The notes below the pieces were generated by a model that was not told where the DNA came from, did not search any database, and saw only the letters and a list, made by a program, of their open reading frames with translations. Positions 35,601 through 47,593 of a DNA stretch of 64,000 nucleotides are shown here, one piece after another (the stretch's first letter is position 1; each line of letters opens with the position of its first letter). The stretch is taken from assembly GCF_000516985.1 (NCBI RefSeq), contig NW_006917097.1, forward strand, positions 620,001 to 684,000. Direction: 5' to 3'. Made by a program: the position numbers and the translations under genes. This stretch comes from Pestalotiopsis fici W106-1. Lineage: Eukaryota > Ascomycota > Sordariomycetes > Amphisphaeriales > Sporocadaceae.

Positions 35601-36769
35601 AGGGCGCCAGAAATTCATATGATGGATCAAATGAATGGCCTCTCGCTCAAGTATGACATTTGGGGTTTGGGCTGTACATACCTTGAAATGATATGCTGGT
35701 TGTTTCTGGGTCGAGAGGGCGTTGAAGATTTCGCAACATCAAGAGTCAATGAAGACCGAGGCATTGAATCCGGTTATCAGATTAAGGAAGACAAATATTT
35801 TGTTGACGGGTCTGATAGTCCACTCCACCCAGACTTTGCAGTCAAGAAATGCGTCACAGAGGTATGTCAGTCTAGGAAGGCTTTGGTGACTATTGACTGA
35901 TCACTTTATTCTTGAAGCTCATCTCACGATTGAAAGACCTCCCTACCTGCCCGTCATCCCTTAAGGCAGTTCTCACTCTCATACAAGAAGATATGCTGGT
36001 TGTAGACCCAAGCCGCCGACTAAGTGCAAAGTTTATATCAGTCGAATTAAATTTCATCATGAGAGAAGCTGGTCTCAAGGACAGATACGAATCCACTGAT
36101 GAAGGCTTTGCTCCTTTTTCCTCGAAAAAGCCAACCGCGGCAGATCAGTTTCGGCCGTTTGAATTCAAGCGTCGAGACCATTTCGATTCGATCACAGAAT
36201 CCCAAAGAGCCGCGGCAAGGGTTTCTGCTGTCAAATTGAGACTTCCCGCTCTCAAAAATGAGAGGCTTGCTGACCATGAGAGGTTTACTGTTTTACATAA
36301 GGCTGTTTCCAATCATCTTGCACAAGAGCCTGCTCTCACAGAGGAACTTATCACTTCACAAGAACGAGTGATCCAGCATTCTTCTCTCGACGTAGAGAAG
36401 AAGAATCACCTGGTGCCCGTTGACGTCAAGACGATTGATGAGTTCGTTGCCGAGGTAGCCAACCAGAAAGAAACTCAGCGATTCACGTTGCGACGGACAG
36501 TGGAGCGCAGGCATCTATGGAATATGCAAAAAGCGATCCGAGAGGTGGCTATGCAGGACGGAGGCAAACGCTATGCGGCATTCAAGGATGATTTCTCCGG
36601 AATGACAGGCGAAGAATTGACCAACATGAGGACGGACCTTTACACTCGTATTGCTGCGGTTGACAGCCTCCTGGTTGAACAACTACGAGCGAGGGAACAG
36701 AAGGGAGTGGAGGGGACAGCCAAGGTCAAGGGGGATATGCGAAGCGCGCCAGAAATGGTTGTAAGATAG
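32678..36769 (+). CDS. Large protein joining a trypsin-like serine protease domain to a protein kinase domain
   Basis: Exons are 32678-33986, 34036-34165, 34230-35070, 35121-35861 and 35918-36769, giving 1290 aa. Residues 1-220 are an unknown region. Protease triad: His237 (AVTTAHGL), Asp350 (DADFALLEL) and Ser441 (ASGTSGAWVV); the Ser motif appears only after removing the 33987-34035 intron. A linker of about 250 residues follows. The kinase starts near residue 732: Gly-rich loop GQTGGHGIIYRVK, Lys768 (VFAVKML), HGDLKPDN with Asp868, DFG at 894-896, and YRAPE near 924. A charged helical tail of about 250 residues ends the protein. Both domains have complete catalytic residues. The protease and kinase are joined through an intron (34166-34229) whose donor contains an in-frame TAA. 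If this intron is not removed, there are two adjacent genes: the protease ending at 34168, and a kinase starting at the ATG near 34240. The start could also lie in an upstream exon. Confidence 0.75.
34609..34653 (+). repeat. Short in-frame tandem duplication in the protease-kinase linker
   Basis: The segments 34609-34629 and 34633-34653 both encode YIFSEER, separated by one Asn codon. Third positions have drifted, so it is an old duplication. Confidence 0.7.
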
Positions 36770-37539
36770 CCCATGATGTGCGAGAACGTGGTGAGGTCTC
36801 GTCTGTTGCGGAGATTTATTTAGTTCTGGAGAAAAAATGTAATGGTACAGTGTTAGTCCTAGTCAGTACTCTGCGGGTGGTAAACAAGTATAGAAAGCCG
36901 AAACATCAAACCGAATGAGGCATCATAATATGAGGCTCCACGCTAATTGTCCAGATCATGCGTGTCAATATTGAAAAGTGAGTTCCTGAACATGTACTTG
37001 GTATTATTGAAGTGCTTCTTCATACACCAGATTCTGGTCATTATGCACCTATCTCGGCAAAGCTTGTGTGAGATTGATACGAAGTAGTTGAGCTGGGGGC
37101 TTCGCTTCACTTTCAGATTCAGAACGCAATCGGAGCCAATCTCGCCCCGTCATGGATTCTTTGCATGTATGTGCTGCATCGGCTGCTCTGTGATAGGTTA
37201 GATTTTGTCCATGCAGCTCCATGCAGCCTGCCTGATAAGTAGGCAGAATCCAGCGATCCAAACGTGCCTGTAGGCGATTGGTCAGAATCTGTTTGTACAG
37301 AGACACTCAAGAGTTCGTCAGGCTGAGCACAAAATGGTTGTCAAGTCGGTCATGATCCAAATGTGGGCAAGCTAGGTATTTAGCATGACACATCTCCCAC
37401 ATTCCACCTGTCTGATCCTCTCTTTCAAGAGTGCAATTATCAAGTTGATCTCACCGTCAGATGATATGTACAGTACTTGGCTCATAACTTGAGGCTCTCG
37501 ATCTCTCCAGGCGACATCTGATGCGCCAGCGACGGAGCC
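36770..37539. other. Intergenic, about 0.8 kb
   Basis: Between the protease-kinase gene and the Clr5-ankyrin gene, same strand. Short minus-strand frames only. I see nothing else. Confidence 0.5.
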
Positions 37540-40500
37540 ATGGCCGATGCACAGCCTCGTCATCACCTTTTCCAGACCTGGTCTGAAAAAGACATGTCAA
37601 TCTGGGACCATAATCGCGAGACGATACGTCGGTTGTTCCTTCTAGAGAATCGTACACTAGCCGATGTCAAACGCATACTTGAAGCAGATCATGGATTCCC
37701 CGAATTCAGGTATTGCCCCTCTGAAGTGTAGTTGTAGATTGATTCTCACAGTGCGCACACAGATTGACAGATTACGAAGTTATTCGGAGAGAACATTTTG
37801 GGTTCCGAAAGAATCTGAGAAAGAAGGATTGGCTAGAGATTGAATTCCATCGCGAAAATCGACGGCGAAAAGGCAAGGCTAGCAATGTCTACCTGCAAGG
37901 GCTTCTAATGGAGAAGCCGCGTGTCGACAGGGCTGTGCGGAGGTCAAAAAATGACTGCAAGTTACCATGCAGGAGCCGAAGAGAGTATGGTCAGTGTGGT
38001 GCGATTTCACTCGAGGATGCCCTTGCTAATACATTATAGGCCCGGCACGCTCACTGCCAAAAGGCGTCACAATAAGAACACCATCGCCGGTGCCGTCAAG
38101 CAGATCATGGGTTCCAACAACGGGTATGACAAGCGTGACGGATGTACTTCCGATTCTTTATTCAAGAAATTCGGTGTACCAAGAACCCCTTGGGCTAGAC
38201 AAATTGCCGGTCAGTATCAACATGACGCCAAAACAACTCCAAATACAAGTCTCGGTGGAAGAGATCAGACTTCACTTGCCCTTCAATAAGTTCGCAGAAA
38301 CGATCGCACTCAGTTGTAAGTTATGCTCAGTATCGTATCATGTAAACGCTAAGTACTGAAGAATATTATCCTGCAGATGGCATCAACTCGTCGACCTCAC
38401 CGTCGCCTATATATGCAGGTGCCCACCACTCATCACCAGGATCAGTGCAGTCGTCAGCGCATTCTGATGTTCTCACAACCTACCAAACGCTTGGTATTTC
38501 CAACAAGAACATCGTATTACAGCCAAAGACAGTGGTGGAAGAGCACCGACAAGACCGCCTCGCTGCCCGCAACATCGCATTTGTCGGCGGAAAATTTGAA
38601 TTCGAGAAGTTGATGCGCGTGTTCTTTGTGCTCTCAAATAAACAGAAAATACACCTACAGGAAGCCATCGAAATCCTTGAATGGATAGAATCTGCCGAGT
38701 TTAGTGTTCTTAAATCCCTCTTCACACTTCCACTGTATACAGTGGCAGCTGCTTGGGAACAATTGGCAGACATTTCTCTTGTCCTGAGACGTCCAGATGC
38801 ATTTTCAAAGCTCCTCCAGGCAGGTCTAGCAATCCGAAATGGTGAATGGCTAAAGGCTAGAGCCAGCAGGGTCCTAGGAATAGCCATATGGCTTGGCTTG
38901 AGACAATGGCAGCGGAACTTACTGGAAAATGGGTTGTCACCTGCTGGAATCGTCGCTGAAAGTCATTGGTTGACGTTCTCTAATGACGATACACCTTTCA
39001 TCTTCTTTGATCTTACATTTCCTAGAACGCCCCTACAAGTCGCCGTACGACGATCAGATGCGGATACACTCATGACGCTCATTCGATATGGTATCTGCCC
39101 CAATAAATATGACACTCGATTGATGGCAACAGTATTATTCGAACAAGATCCTGGTAGTAATCCTGCTGAACAGATTCGTTGCCTTGAACTGTTGCTAGAA
39201 GCAGGATCACCTGTGGACTTCGAGTTGAAAAATAGCCTCCAGACCCAGGGAGAAACCTCCATCGAACGACTCGGGTGGTATCCGAAAGGACCCAATTGGT
39301 TCTCAGACAACTTATGGTATCACGCAAAGAGAAAAAGACATTTGCAACAGGCATTCGATCTAGTATCTCAGCACAGCAAACGAGACAGAGACTCTCTAAC
39401 CGTCCCGGGGTTGCATGATGCAGCATCACGTGGCTGTAGTGAGCTTTTACGATACCTCAATAGTCGAGCCAATCCATCGGGCACGGATCGGAACGTTCTC
39501 CTCGAGATTGCGTTATCTCAAGCGGCATCTAGAGGAGAGTTAAAACCTTTTGAAATCTTTCTCCAAATAGGGGTTGACCCAAATGCTCGAGAGATCTATA
39601 CTGAAACTTTACGAAGCTCCACCAAGTCTCGTCGATATATCTATGGTCTAAGCGACCCCACGTTGGAAAAACCATTTTGGTACTTTGAGAACAAGGAGTA
39701 CCTGGCAGAAACTTATGTCCCAGCCTATCAAGCATCACTGAAATTACATATGATTTTGCTCAAGATTCTCTTCGAGGCTGGAGCCGATCAAAACCAGGCA
39801 AACCTTGTTGATGCTCTCCTGAGTAACGGAAAAGCCGACTGGAGCGACCTCTTTGCCAGCAAATATCCAGATGGCCTGATTCATCATGGAATTGTTGATG
39901 ATGCTCAAGAATTGGCTCCGAAAAGAGTCAACGAGATATACGACTTTTTACTTAGAGAAGGCTTTGATATCCAGCTTCACGGCAGCAAAGCCATGGTGAA
40001 TGCAATCATGCGCTGGGGGGAAAGAGAGCTCAAAGTGGCTTGCTTGCAATTGGACTGGCTCCATTCAAAAGGAGTCGGGTGGGACGCCGATTTTGAGGGG
40101 TGTAACTTGATACACTTGGCAGTGAGGCAACGATGCGATCTTAATTTTGTCCGCTTTCTAGTGGCACGTGGTGTGAAAGTTCATTCAACCCCGTGTCATC
40201 AAAACTCAACGATGCTTCATGACGCCTTGTACGCGGTATGCTCGCTCGATGTCATCGATTTCCTGTTACAGAACGGCTGCGATGTCAACGATCAATCCTA
40301 CGGTGGCAGATTGATTCTACAGCCGGCCTTATTCTATGACAGGCGGGGTGGCACAGCTGCTACTTGTGCTGCAACCTGCAAGAAATTGATGGAAGCCGGC
40401 GCGACAATAGTTCCACATTGTCAAGCAGTCCCTTTTCACACCAAATCACCATCAAGACTGCTATCAGAACTGATCGAGCTCCCCGATATTGGAGATGATT

Positions 40501-41297
40501 CCATAATCAACATGCTGGAATTAGGTACGACAATCCCTGTTTGTTACGATCTCAAATATCCCATGAAAGAAGAAGACTTCTTCGGCCCCTTGGAGACTGC
40601 GATAGCGGCTGGGAGGTTGAATCTGGCCGAGGAGTTACTGTGCCATGGGGAGAGAGTGCATGATGCTTCCTTACTCATCTCAACGGTCCAAAGATCAATT
40701 ACTCGATTGTGCATAGAGTCACCGGAAAACCACACAGCGAAAGATTTCATGACTCGTTTCATCACATCGGGGCCGGACATCAATTCTCTTGGGGTGAAGG
40801 GTCTCAATTCATTACACATTGCAGCCCAAGAAGGTTCTCTCAACATTGCCGCTATACTTCTCGAGAATGGAGCTGACCCTAATACCCCGATCAAAAGAGT
40901 AGAATTTTGTGTGTATGAACCAATAATTGAATGTGTATTTCGACATCATTCGAAGGGCGAAATCGATCCTGACGAAGGAATCGCTTTTGACGCCCAGGGC
41001 CGGCCAAAATTCCCCATATATATCCACGGGCCCGTCCGGGAACCTCGAGCTCTTGATGTGGCCGCATTCCATGGGAGATTGGACATGGTGCAGCTACTGC
41101 TCAACGTAGGGGGTATAAGTGGTCAAGCAGAGGTAACACCATATGATGGAGCTATTGATTCTGCCCGGCACAACAAGCACAACGCAATTGTGTGTTTTTT
41201 GGAGAAGGCAGCTGTCCATTTCTTGAGTACTGGAGAATTGCCGAGTATGAGCGACAATGGCCAGGATCATGGGCTGCTCAATTATGATCTGCAATAG
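37540..41297 (+). CDS. Clr5-domain ankyrin-repeat protein
   Basis: Exons are 37540-37709, 37763-37989, 38040-38315 and 38377-41297, giving 1197 aa. The N-terminal Clr5 domain spans exons 1 and 2: IWDHNRETIRRLFLLEN, LADVKRILEADHGFPEF, then FGFRKNLRKKDWLEI. Clr5 was first seen in a fission-yeast silencing factor and in ascomycetes usually heads long ankyrin proteins. A short SLPKGVTIRTPSPVPSS linker follows, common in this group. The C-terminal two thirds hold degenerate ankyrin repeats; clearer ones are TPLQVAVRRSDADTLMTLI, NLIHLAVRQRCDLNFVRFL, TMLHDALYAVCSLDVIDFLL, GLNSLHIAAQEGSLNIAAIL and RALDVAAFHGRLDMVQLLL. No enzyme domain and no membrane helix. Its role is unknown; such genes are numerous and variable between strains, as expected for receptors or scaffolds. 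Confidence 0.88.
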
Positions 41298-42933
41298 GCA
41301 GTTTTTCATGTTATCTAAGCTCACATCTTTGGCTTGGCGCAATGCCAGGAGCTTTGCGAGGACGAAGTACATGAATCATTACCTCTCCCGGATGGTGAAT
41401 CGTCCAGACGGCACAGAAGGAGGGATTACATGCGGCTCATTTTTCATTTTTCATAGGCTTTTTGCTGTGAACCAGCAGTGGAGTTCGATCCAGGCGTTTC
41501 GTTTCTTATGATAGAGCGAATGTTTGAGGAATATTTCAGATAGATAAAGGATGAGACCGACAAGCTGCTGTTTGATTTGTTGTAAGCAGTAGACGCGAGT
41601 GCACAAACTTCAAAATAGGTTGATAGTCAAAGTGACCAACACCTGTGTACGAACCAACCATACAACCTACCGGCACGGCCGGGAAGAAGGCGTATTCAAG
41701 CTCTGTCGCTGTGAATGCCTTCGTGCTCTCTTGCACAAGCGTAAATAACGCGACAAGGGCGAATAGGACCGATCCAGAGAGATCGCAAATATCAATAATA
41801 ATAGTACGTATGTCTTGTTATTTTTGGACGTCAGTCATCTTTTACATGATAATGTAAGCAAATGACCAATAGACTGTAGGCATGATATTTTACATAGTAT
41901 ACTGGTCCAGGGTCCAGGCCGCAAACCCCTGTAACCCCCCACCTCCTTCTGACGGGTTCGTGACGCTCGAACCCCCTGGAAGCCCCCCAAAGCTGTCAAC
42001 TCTCATACACTGCCGGGGAGAATCCAAAACGCCCGTCGACAACTCTATTCAAAAGCTTGTTGGACAGTTGAGCCTCAATCCAGATCTATCTTCATTTCTT
42101 TGAGACTATTCCCAAAGCCTTATTTGTTCTTCTTTCGAAATTCAGTTGAGCGTGATTAATGCATCTCAGAGAACACTTTTTTCATTGCCGCCGAGTTACA
42201 TTGCTTTTCTCATAGAATCTAAGCGCCCAGGTAAACCGCGCGCCGCCAGCCAGTCAGCGGTCAGTCTGGCGTTGCCCCCTGAAACCGGGCATCGCGATAC
42301 CCCCTGCGACAGCTCCGGTATCATGCAACTCGGCGTCCAATGTTCTGCTTTTCCCTCTGTGTTGTTAGGCTCAGCCCCAATGACCCCAATGACCCGCGTG
42401 CTAGTCGTACCACTTTCTTGCTCGGAGTACGGCAATGCTGTCTCGTCTTGGCAGGCGAGACTTACTGCTTGGGCCTGACGTGCTTGGGATCTGGTCCTGG
42501 CGGCCTGGTCTCCAGTAATTGCATCGTAGCATTGATCCGTGTGGTCTCTTCTCATTCATTGGCTCCCCCAGACGCAAGTCGTCTCCTCGGCTGTTGCCGC
42601 AAGGCCTGCCGTGCCTTCTCTGACTCTGGTGCATCTCTGTCAACCTCTCTTCTTTCTCTCTTCTCTCTTGTTACTATTCATACTATTCTTGTGAAGATCT
42701 GTGATCTACGTGCATACATTCATTCTAACCACTTTTTCCCCATCTTGCTCTTCGCTTCTCAGTAATTACGCTTCTAAGCGCTTTTGAATACAGCTGGTCT
42801 GCCACAATTTTATTCAACCAACACCATCGCTTTGAAAAAAAGTTGTCAGCCCCCTTCAAAAGGACCCAGACGATTCAAATACATCTTGAACGAAATCGAT
42901 TTCCAAAACCCAACAAGTCAAAAATATATCAAA
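41298..42933. other. Intergenic, about 1.6 kb
   Basis: No convincing gene. Open frames of 110-141 codons at 42146-42765 on the plus strand and 42196-42555 on the minus strand overlap each other and lack recognisable motifs. The last 150 bases are C/A-rich leader of the following small gene. Confidence 0.5.
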
Positions 42934-43155
42934 ATGAGGACCGTCTTTGCTCTCGTTGTCGCCCTCGCCGCTTCCATGGCCTCGGCCGGCGTCATCATTA
43001 CGCCAATCAAGGCAAACCAGGTGGTGCCCAAGAACGACGATGACTGCTTCTTTGGCGTGACGACACCAAATGGCTGCGGGTATGTATACCCATTATTATT
43101 CGTTGCGATCGAGTCCGAGAAACTAATTCAATAATCCAGGCCGCTGCGAAACTAA
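42934..43155 (+). CDS. Small secreted peptide, unknown
   Basis: Exons are 42934-43079 and 43140-43155, giving 53 aa. The signal peptide is clear: Met-Arg start, then the hydrophobic run VFALVVALAASMASA. The mature part is about 35 residues, begins near GVIITPIKANQVVPK and contains two cysteines (DDDCFFGVT and NGCG), enough for one disulfide. The second exon adds only PLRN. If the intron is kept, the frame continues to 43132 and ends in YPLLFVAIESEKLIQ, giving 66 aa. Candidate secreted effector or peptide by form alone; no homolog recognised. A C/A-rich leader precedes the ATG. Confidence 0.6.
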
Positions 43156-44003
43156 AGAGCACTTCCAAATTTATTATTTTGTCAATACACACTCCCTTCG
43201 ATACCCAATCAGCATCTGATCTGGCAAAGGACAGACAGATTAAAAAGGACATAATCGCCTCGAGACATGTTGAGGATATAGACAGGGTTGGAGAGATGCG
43301 GCGGTGGGGGATCTGAGATCGATAATGGCAGCTCCCCCCCACGGACGATAATTGTCTTCACCATCGAGACGTTCATCAACGGCAAGGCCACTGGTTTACA
43401 ACCCACGAGGCCATCATTGTTCTTCGTGATAGTGCCAACTGATTTCGGGGTAAGACTATGGAGCCGGGAAGCGGAAGGGAGCATGTGCCTTGCGCGCCCG
43501 TGGTTATTTTTGTTTTGGGAAATAGAGACCGGGCAGAGAGCATCGGTGGGTTCGACGATGGGTTTGTGATTACTAGCGTTTGATGGGCGTGCTCACGTAT
43601 ATAACGAGATGAACGGCCACCAATGGGATATATTCGAAATGGATCTTTGTTTTCTGCAATAATGATCAGGCGAAACATCAAATCCAGATCTGAATTCAGC
43701 AAGATCAGATTAAGGTCAAACGAACTTGTAGAATCTTATGAATGTGGTAGATTAGATGTGCCCATTGCACGAATTCTAGCCAATTTGCGTCTTCCCATCC
43801 TGCTCAGATCTCCCAATGTTGAAAGCAAGTCCCCTCACAAAGTAGTGCGCAAAGCAATACCTGTACCTGTAAACGAGATGATGCAGGAATCCTTATTCCT
43901 GATAATGATAACGCCTGAACTCCACACAATGCAATGCAAATGCAGCAGACGAGCAAAAGCACATAAAGAATGCCAGTTGTGCCTTTGCCACCTCGTTATC
44001 CTC
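43156..44003. other. Intergenic, about 0.8 kb
   Basis: Convergent 3' ends of the small secreted gene and the PQ-loop gene. Short frames on both strands are not convincing. Confidence 0.5.
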
Positions 44004-45322
44004 TCAAGCAGCGTCTGCATGCTTGGCTTGTCGTGACGGATCGTAGATTCGGAACTGATAAAAGATGATGGCATCCTCAACCATGGTGCCTAACGAACCC
44101 AGTAACCAGGGGATCGCCTTGACAATGTATTCTGGGTCCTGCGAGTAGCTGAAGACGCTCAGTCCGTAAGTCATGTTGCCCGTTAGGGAGAGGAGGAAGA
44201 AGAGTAGCGCAAGTCCTGTAGTAGTTGTCTTAGCCATGATTCCATATTTGCATATCAGAGATCGGTATACAGTCGCACATACCTTCGCAGGACTTTTCCC
44301 TGTAGTTCTTAATGATCTGTGGGATGCGCGCGCACAGATAGCACAGCGCACTGAGATAACCCAGTGACATGCCTACGATACCAGCAATCGACGTTGCCGC
44401 AGCGGGAGAGTCGGGCTCATCGGGTCCATCCCATGCGCCGACCTTGTATGACACGAACCAGCCAGCTGTACCAAGCAGATAGACGGCAGCCAAACTCAGC
44501 GTGTTGTGCAACCAGCGGTGGCTGTCGGGGGTCTCGTCCTCGCCGGTGACGATGCGGGTGAGGGAATCGCCGAGGCCGGACTCGTCATTTCTGACAGAGG
44601 GTCGGCGCTGCGAACCGGGAATGCCCGCAGAGGACCGGCGTCTCAGCAGCGGCTCGTCTTCGGAGGCATTGGTTTGCGTCGACTGGGCGCGCTGGCGGGC
44701 AGCCCGGCGGGCGTTGATGGTGTTGTAGTACAGACATTGCGAAATGAGGACGAGGTCGGAGAAGCAGAAGTATGCAGCTAAGGTGGTAGCGGTCGGTGCG
44801 ATTCCGGTGACGAGCGCCCCTGCATGATGGGTTGGAGTCAGTTTTTTCTTGGTTGGAGATAAGCAACAAATGAGTGAGCACGTGCCTGGGCCCTGCATCA
44901 AGTAGGAACAAAATTTGGCAATTTTGCATTCCCAGACATTGACGGGGCCACAAAGGCTATTTCGTGAATCCGCGACAACATTTTTCTTTGACATGATGGT
45001 CTAGAAGGCAGGCCAAACATGTCATAGCGGGGTCGCACTATAGAAGAAGCGCACGTACCTGACAAGTTTGCAATATCACCAAAGAGCCAAATCAGCAGGA
45101 AGCCCATAGACAGTCCATCGGCGCTCTTGGTCTTGTAGTTGGTGATGAGCTGGGGAATCTAGAGAAATGAATTGTTAGAGAATAAAGTCCAGACCGGCAA
45201 ATCGCAGTATTGCTCCTCGGCAGACTCACCAGCAGGCAAATCCATGCCGTCAGACTGATGCTGCCAAAGATTCCGGATAGCGCCTCGTTGATCGGGACGC
45301 TTTGCGATAAGAGAGCCGCCAT
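44004..45322 (-). CDS. PQ-loop membrane transporter (vacuolar basic amino acid transporter, Ypq1-like)
   Basis: Seven-helix PQ-loop protein. Yeast relatives (Ypq1-3) and human PQLC2 export cationic amino acids from the vacuole or lysosome. Exons are 45322-45230, 45158-45059, 44819-44283 and 44215-44004, giving 313 aa. The first PQ motif is WICLLIPQLITNYK, made by splicing at residue 31; the second is YLCARIPQIIKNY in the C-terminal half. Helices include MGFLLIWLFGDIANLSG, TLAAYFCFSDLVLISQ, LALLFFLLSLTGNMTYG and VKAIPWLLGSLGTMVEDA. Between helices 3 and 4 is a long Arg/Ser/Glu-rich loop containing EDEPLLRR, an acidic dileucine-type sorting signal that fits vacuolar targeting. The usual C-terminal DxxxxxQ-type end (EDAIIFYQF) is present. 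Confidence 0.92.
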
Positions 45323-46523
45323 TGCTAATCGAAATTTCCCGTGCCTGTCGCGAGGTGGGAGCCCAGAATAGGTAGATATGAATGCGAGATTCTCGGTTCG
45401 TTGACAGGTGAAGGAGGAACAAAGGAAAAGAGAGAGAAAATGTTGTCCAAGATGTCAGCCTCTTTCTTTCTTGGGTGGATCATGCGATGAGAAGAAGCGT
45501 GGGGTTTTCGAGAGTTGCAAGGGAGTCATGGGTCCCTTCCAGGTTCGGCTGAGCCATAATAATTTTTTTCTTCTTTTCTCTCAACCACAGCTGATGATAA
45601 GGACGATCAACGCGGACGCTTGTGTGCAGATAAGAACATTTCGGCAAGTAATGGGGATGCACCTACGCACCGAATGGGGCCTTAGTGGGCTCTTGTGCGC
45701 CATGTTGGGGGGGGGTTGCAGTGCTCTAGCGCTCCTAGCGCTGCCGTACGGATACATTAAGGCATTGTAGCCGACCACTCAGATCTTAGTGGTTTAACAT
45801 CACTGTAATGGGGGCAGTGACGTCGTTTCCGCGCTTCTGGGGTACACCGAAGTCGGTGGAGGTGACTGAATGGTCGCTCACGATAGTCCATGATCAAAGT
45901 CAGTCAAGCCTTGGCGCTTCATTTGAGACTTGGGTATATAGACTCAAATTCATTAATTTGACTCATTATCGTAGTAGAAGGAATAATACTATAAGTGCAC
46001 CAATAAATGCTTGAGTTTAGGAGATTCCAACTGTTCATATGGCCAATGCCAGAAGAGAGTTAACACCCACGCAGTTTAGAAATTGTACCTGTTTATCGTA
46101 TGAGGTGACCGACCAAATACCGCTTGAAGGAGTAACTTCATCAAATATGTCTCAATAAACCACGATTAAGAAACACGGGCAGTATTGTTCATTTGACATT
46201 CAAGAAGGCTCATCTGGACGGCCGCAGCACGGTCACCTGAGAGGTCTCGAGAGCGAATCATCCAACTCCAGGGTGTCACGTTCCCTTGCCAACCAAGCAC
46301 CGTCGCGTCTCTGAGTTGGCGCCTGAGCCAGCTAGACGTGCCAGCCCCCATTTATTCCGTAGATAGCACCACGACTTGCAACTATCAGACATCTCCTAAG
46401 GGGCTTTATCAATTATTGTCATTGTATCTGCGCGTGCGTCTTACTTTTATTCAACAGTTCAACGAGACTGCATTATTTTTATTGAATATAATCTGTTTGA
46501 ACTCTCAAAGCGGTTATATCACG
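45323..46523. other. Divergent intergenic region, about 1.2 kb
   Basis: Upstream of both the PQ-loop transporter and the nuclease. Purine-rich at 45405-45440. No gene seen. Confidence 0.5.
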
Positions 46524-47593
46524 ATGAAGTTGGGAGCCAGCGCCGCAGCGCTTAGCCTGCTTTTACCGAGCGTAGCAGCTTGGGGCAGTAAGTAGAGCAT
46601 CAGACATCTAGTACTGTGAATGTTGTGGCGTCTCACTTGGGACTACCTCAAAAAAGAGCTCACCCAGCATTTCATGCTGATCTCAAGTGCCACAGGTCTG
46701 GGTCACATCACCGTCGCCTACTTGGCTAGCAACTTTGTCAAGGACGAGACGGCCGCCTATTTCCAGGACCTCTTGCGCAACGATACCGAGCACTATCTCG
46801 CCGGCGTCGCAACGTGGGCGGATAGCATCCGGTACACGAGATGGGGCCGCTTTACTAAGAATTTCCATTTTATCGACGCAAAGGACTCACCACCCACTTA
46901 TTGCGGTGTCGATTTTGAAAGGGACTGCAAGGAGGACGGATGCGTTGTCAGCTCCATCCAAAACTACACCTCCCAGCTGCTGGACGGTAGTCTCTACGCC
47001 TGGCGCCGCAACCAGGCTGCCAAGTTTGTTATACACTTTGTCGGCGACATTCATCAGCCGCTGCACACGGAGAATGTTGCCCAGGGTGGGAACGGCATCC
47101 ATGTGAAATGGCAAAATGCCGAGCTGAATCTGCACCACGTCTGGGACTCGAGCATCGCCGAGCAAATGTTGGGAGGAAACCGCAGGAAGCCATATGTTGG
47201 GGCTCATGCCTGGGCCACGAATCTCACCTCTGAGATCAAGGACGGCAAATACACTGCAGAGAGCAAGCTCTGGGCGAATGGCCTCAATCTCGACGATCCT
47301 ATCGCCACATCGATGATTTGGGCCAATGAGACAAACGCCTATGTGTGCAGCCACGGTAAGTTTTCTTGTCATCAACCTGAAGGAACGTTGTCAACTGATC
47401 CAAAATCACAGTCTTCCCCGAGGGTCCAGCCGCCATTGCTGGTCAACAACTTGCTGGCGAGTATGCCAAGAAGGCTGAGCCAGTCATTGATGTCCTGGTC
47501 GCTCGAGCTGGGTACCGGCTGGCTGCCTGGCTGGATCTCATTGCCGATAGGATCAGGGAGAATTCCAATGCCGCCAGTGTAGGCGAACTCTGA
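46524..47593 (+). CDS. Secreted S1/P1-type single-strand nuclease
   Basis: Zinc-dependent nuclease that degrades single-stranded DNA and RNA and removes 3' phosphates outside the cell. Exons are 46524-46587, 46696-47355 and 47412-47593, giving 301 aa. The signal peptide ends in LLLPSVAA, and the mature chain starts with Trp (WGSLGHITVAYLA), made by splicing; the N-terminal Trp and the His in GHITV are zinc ligands. Others are visible: Asp in TWADSIRY, His in NFHFIDAKD, HFVGDIHQPLH, and HHVWDSSI. The zinc set thus looks complete. Four cysteines (YCGVDFERDCKEDGC and YVCSH) match the family disulfides. N-glycosylation sites such as NYTS, NLTS and NETN are frequent. Phosphate scavenging or nutrition is the usual role. 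Confidence 0.95.

Noticed and set aside
42146..42765. Overlapping open frames of 110-141 codons on both strands
   Set aside because: No motif, signal peptide or splice partner; chance frames in GC-balanced DNA.
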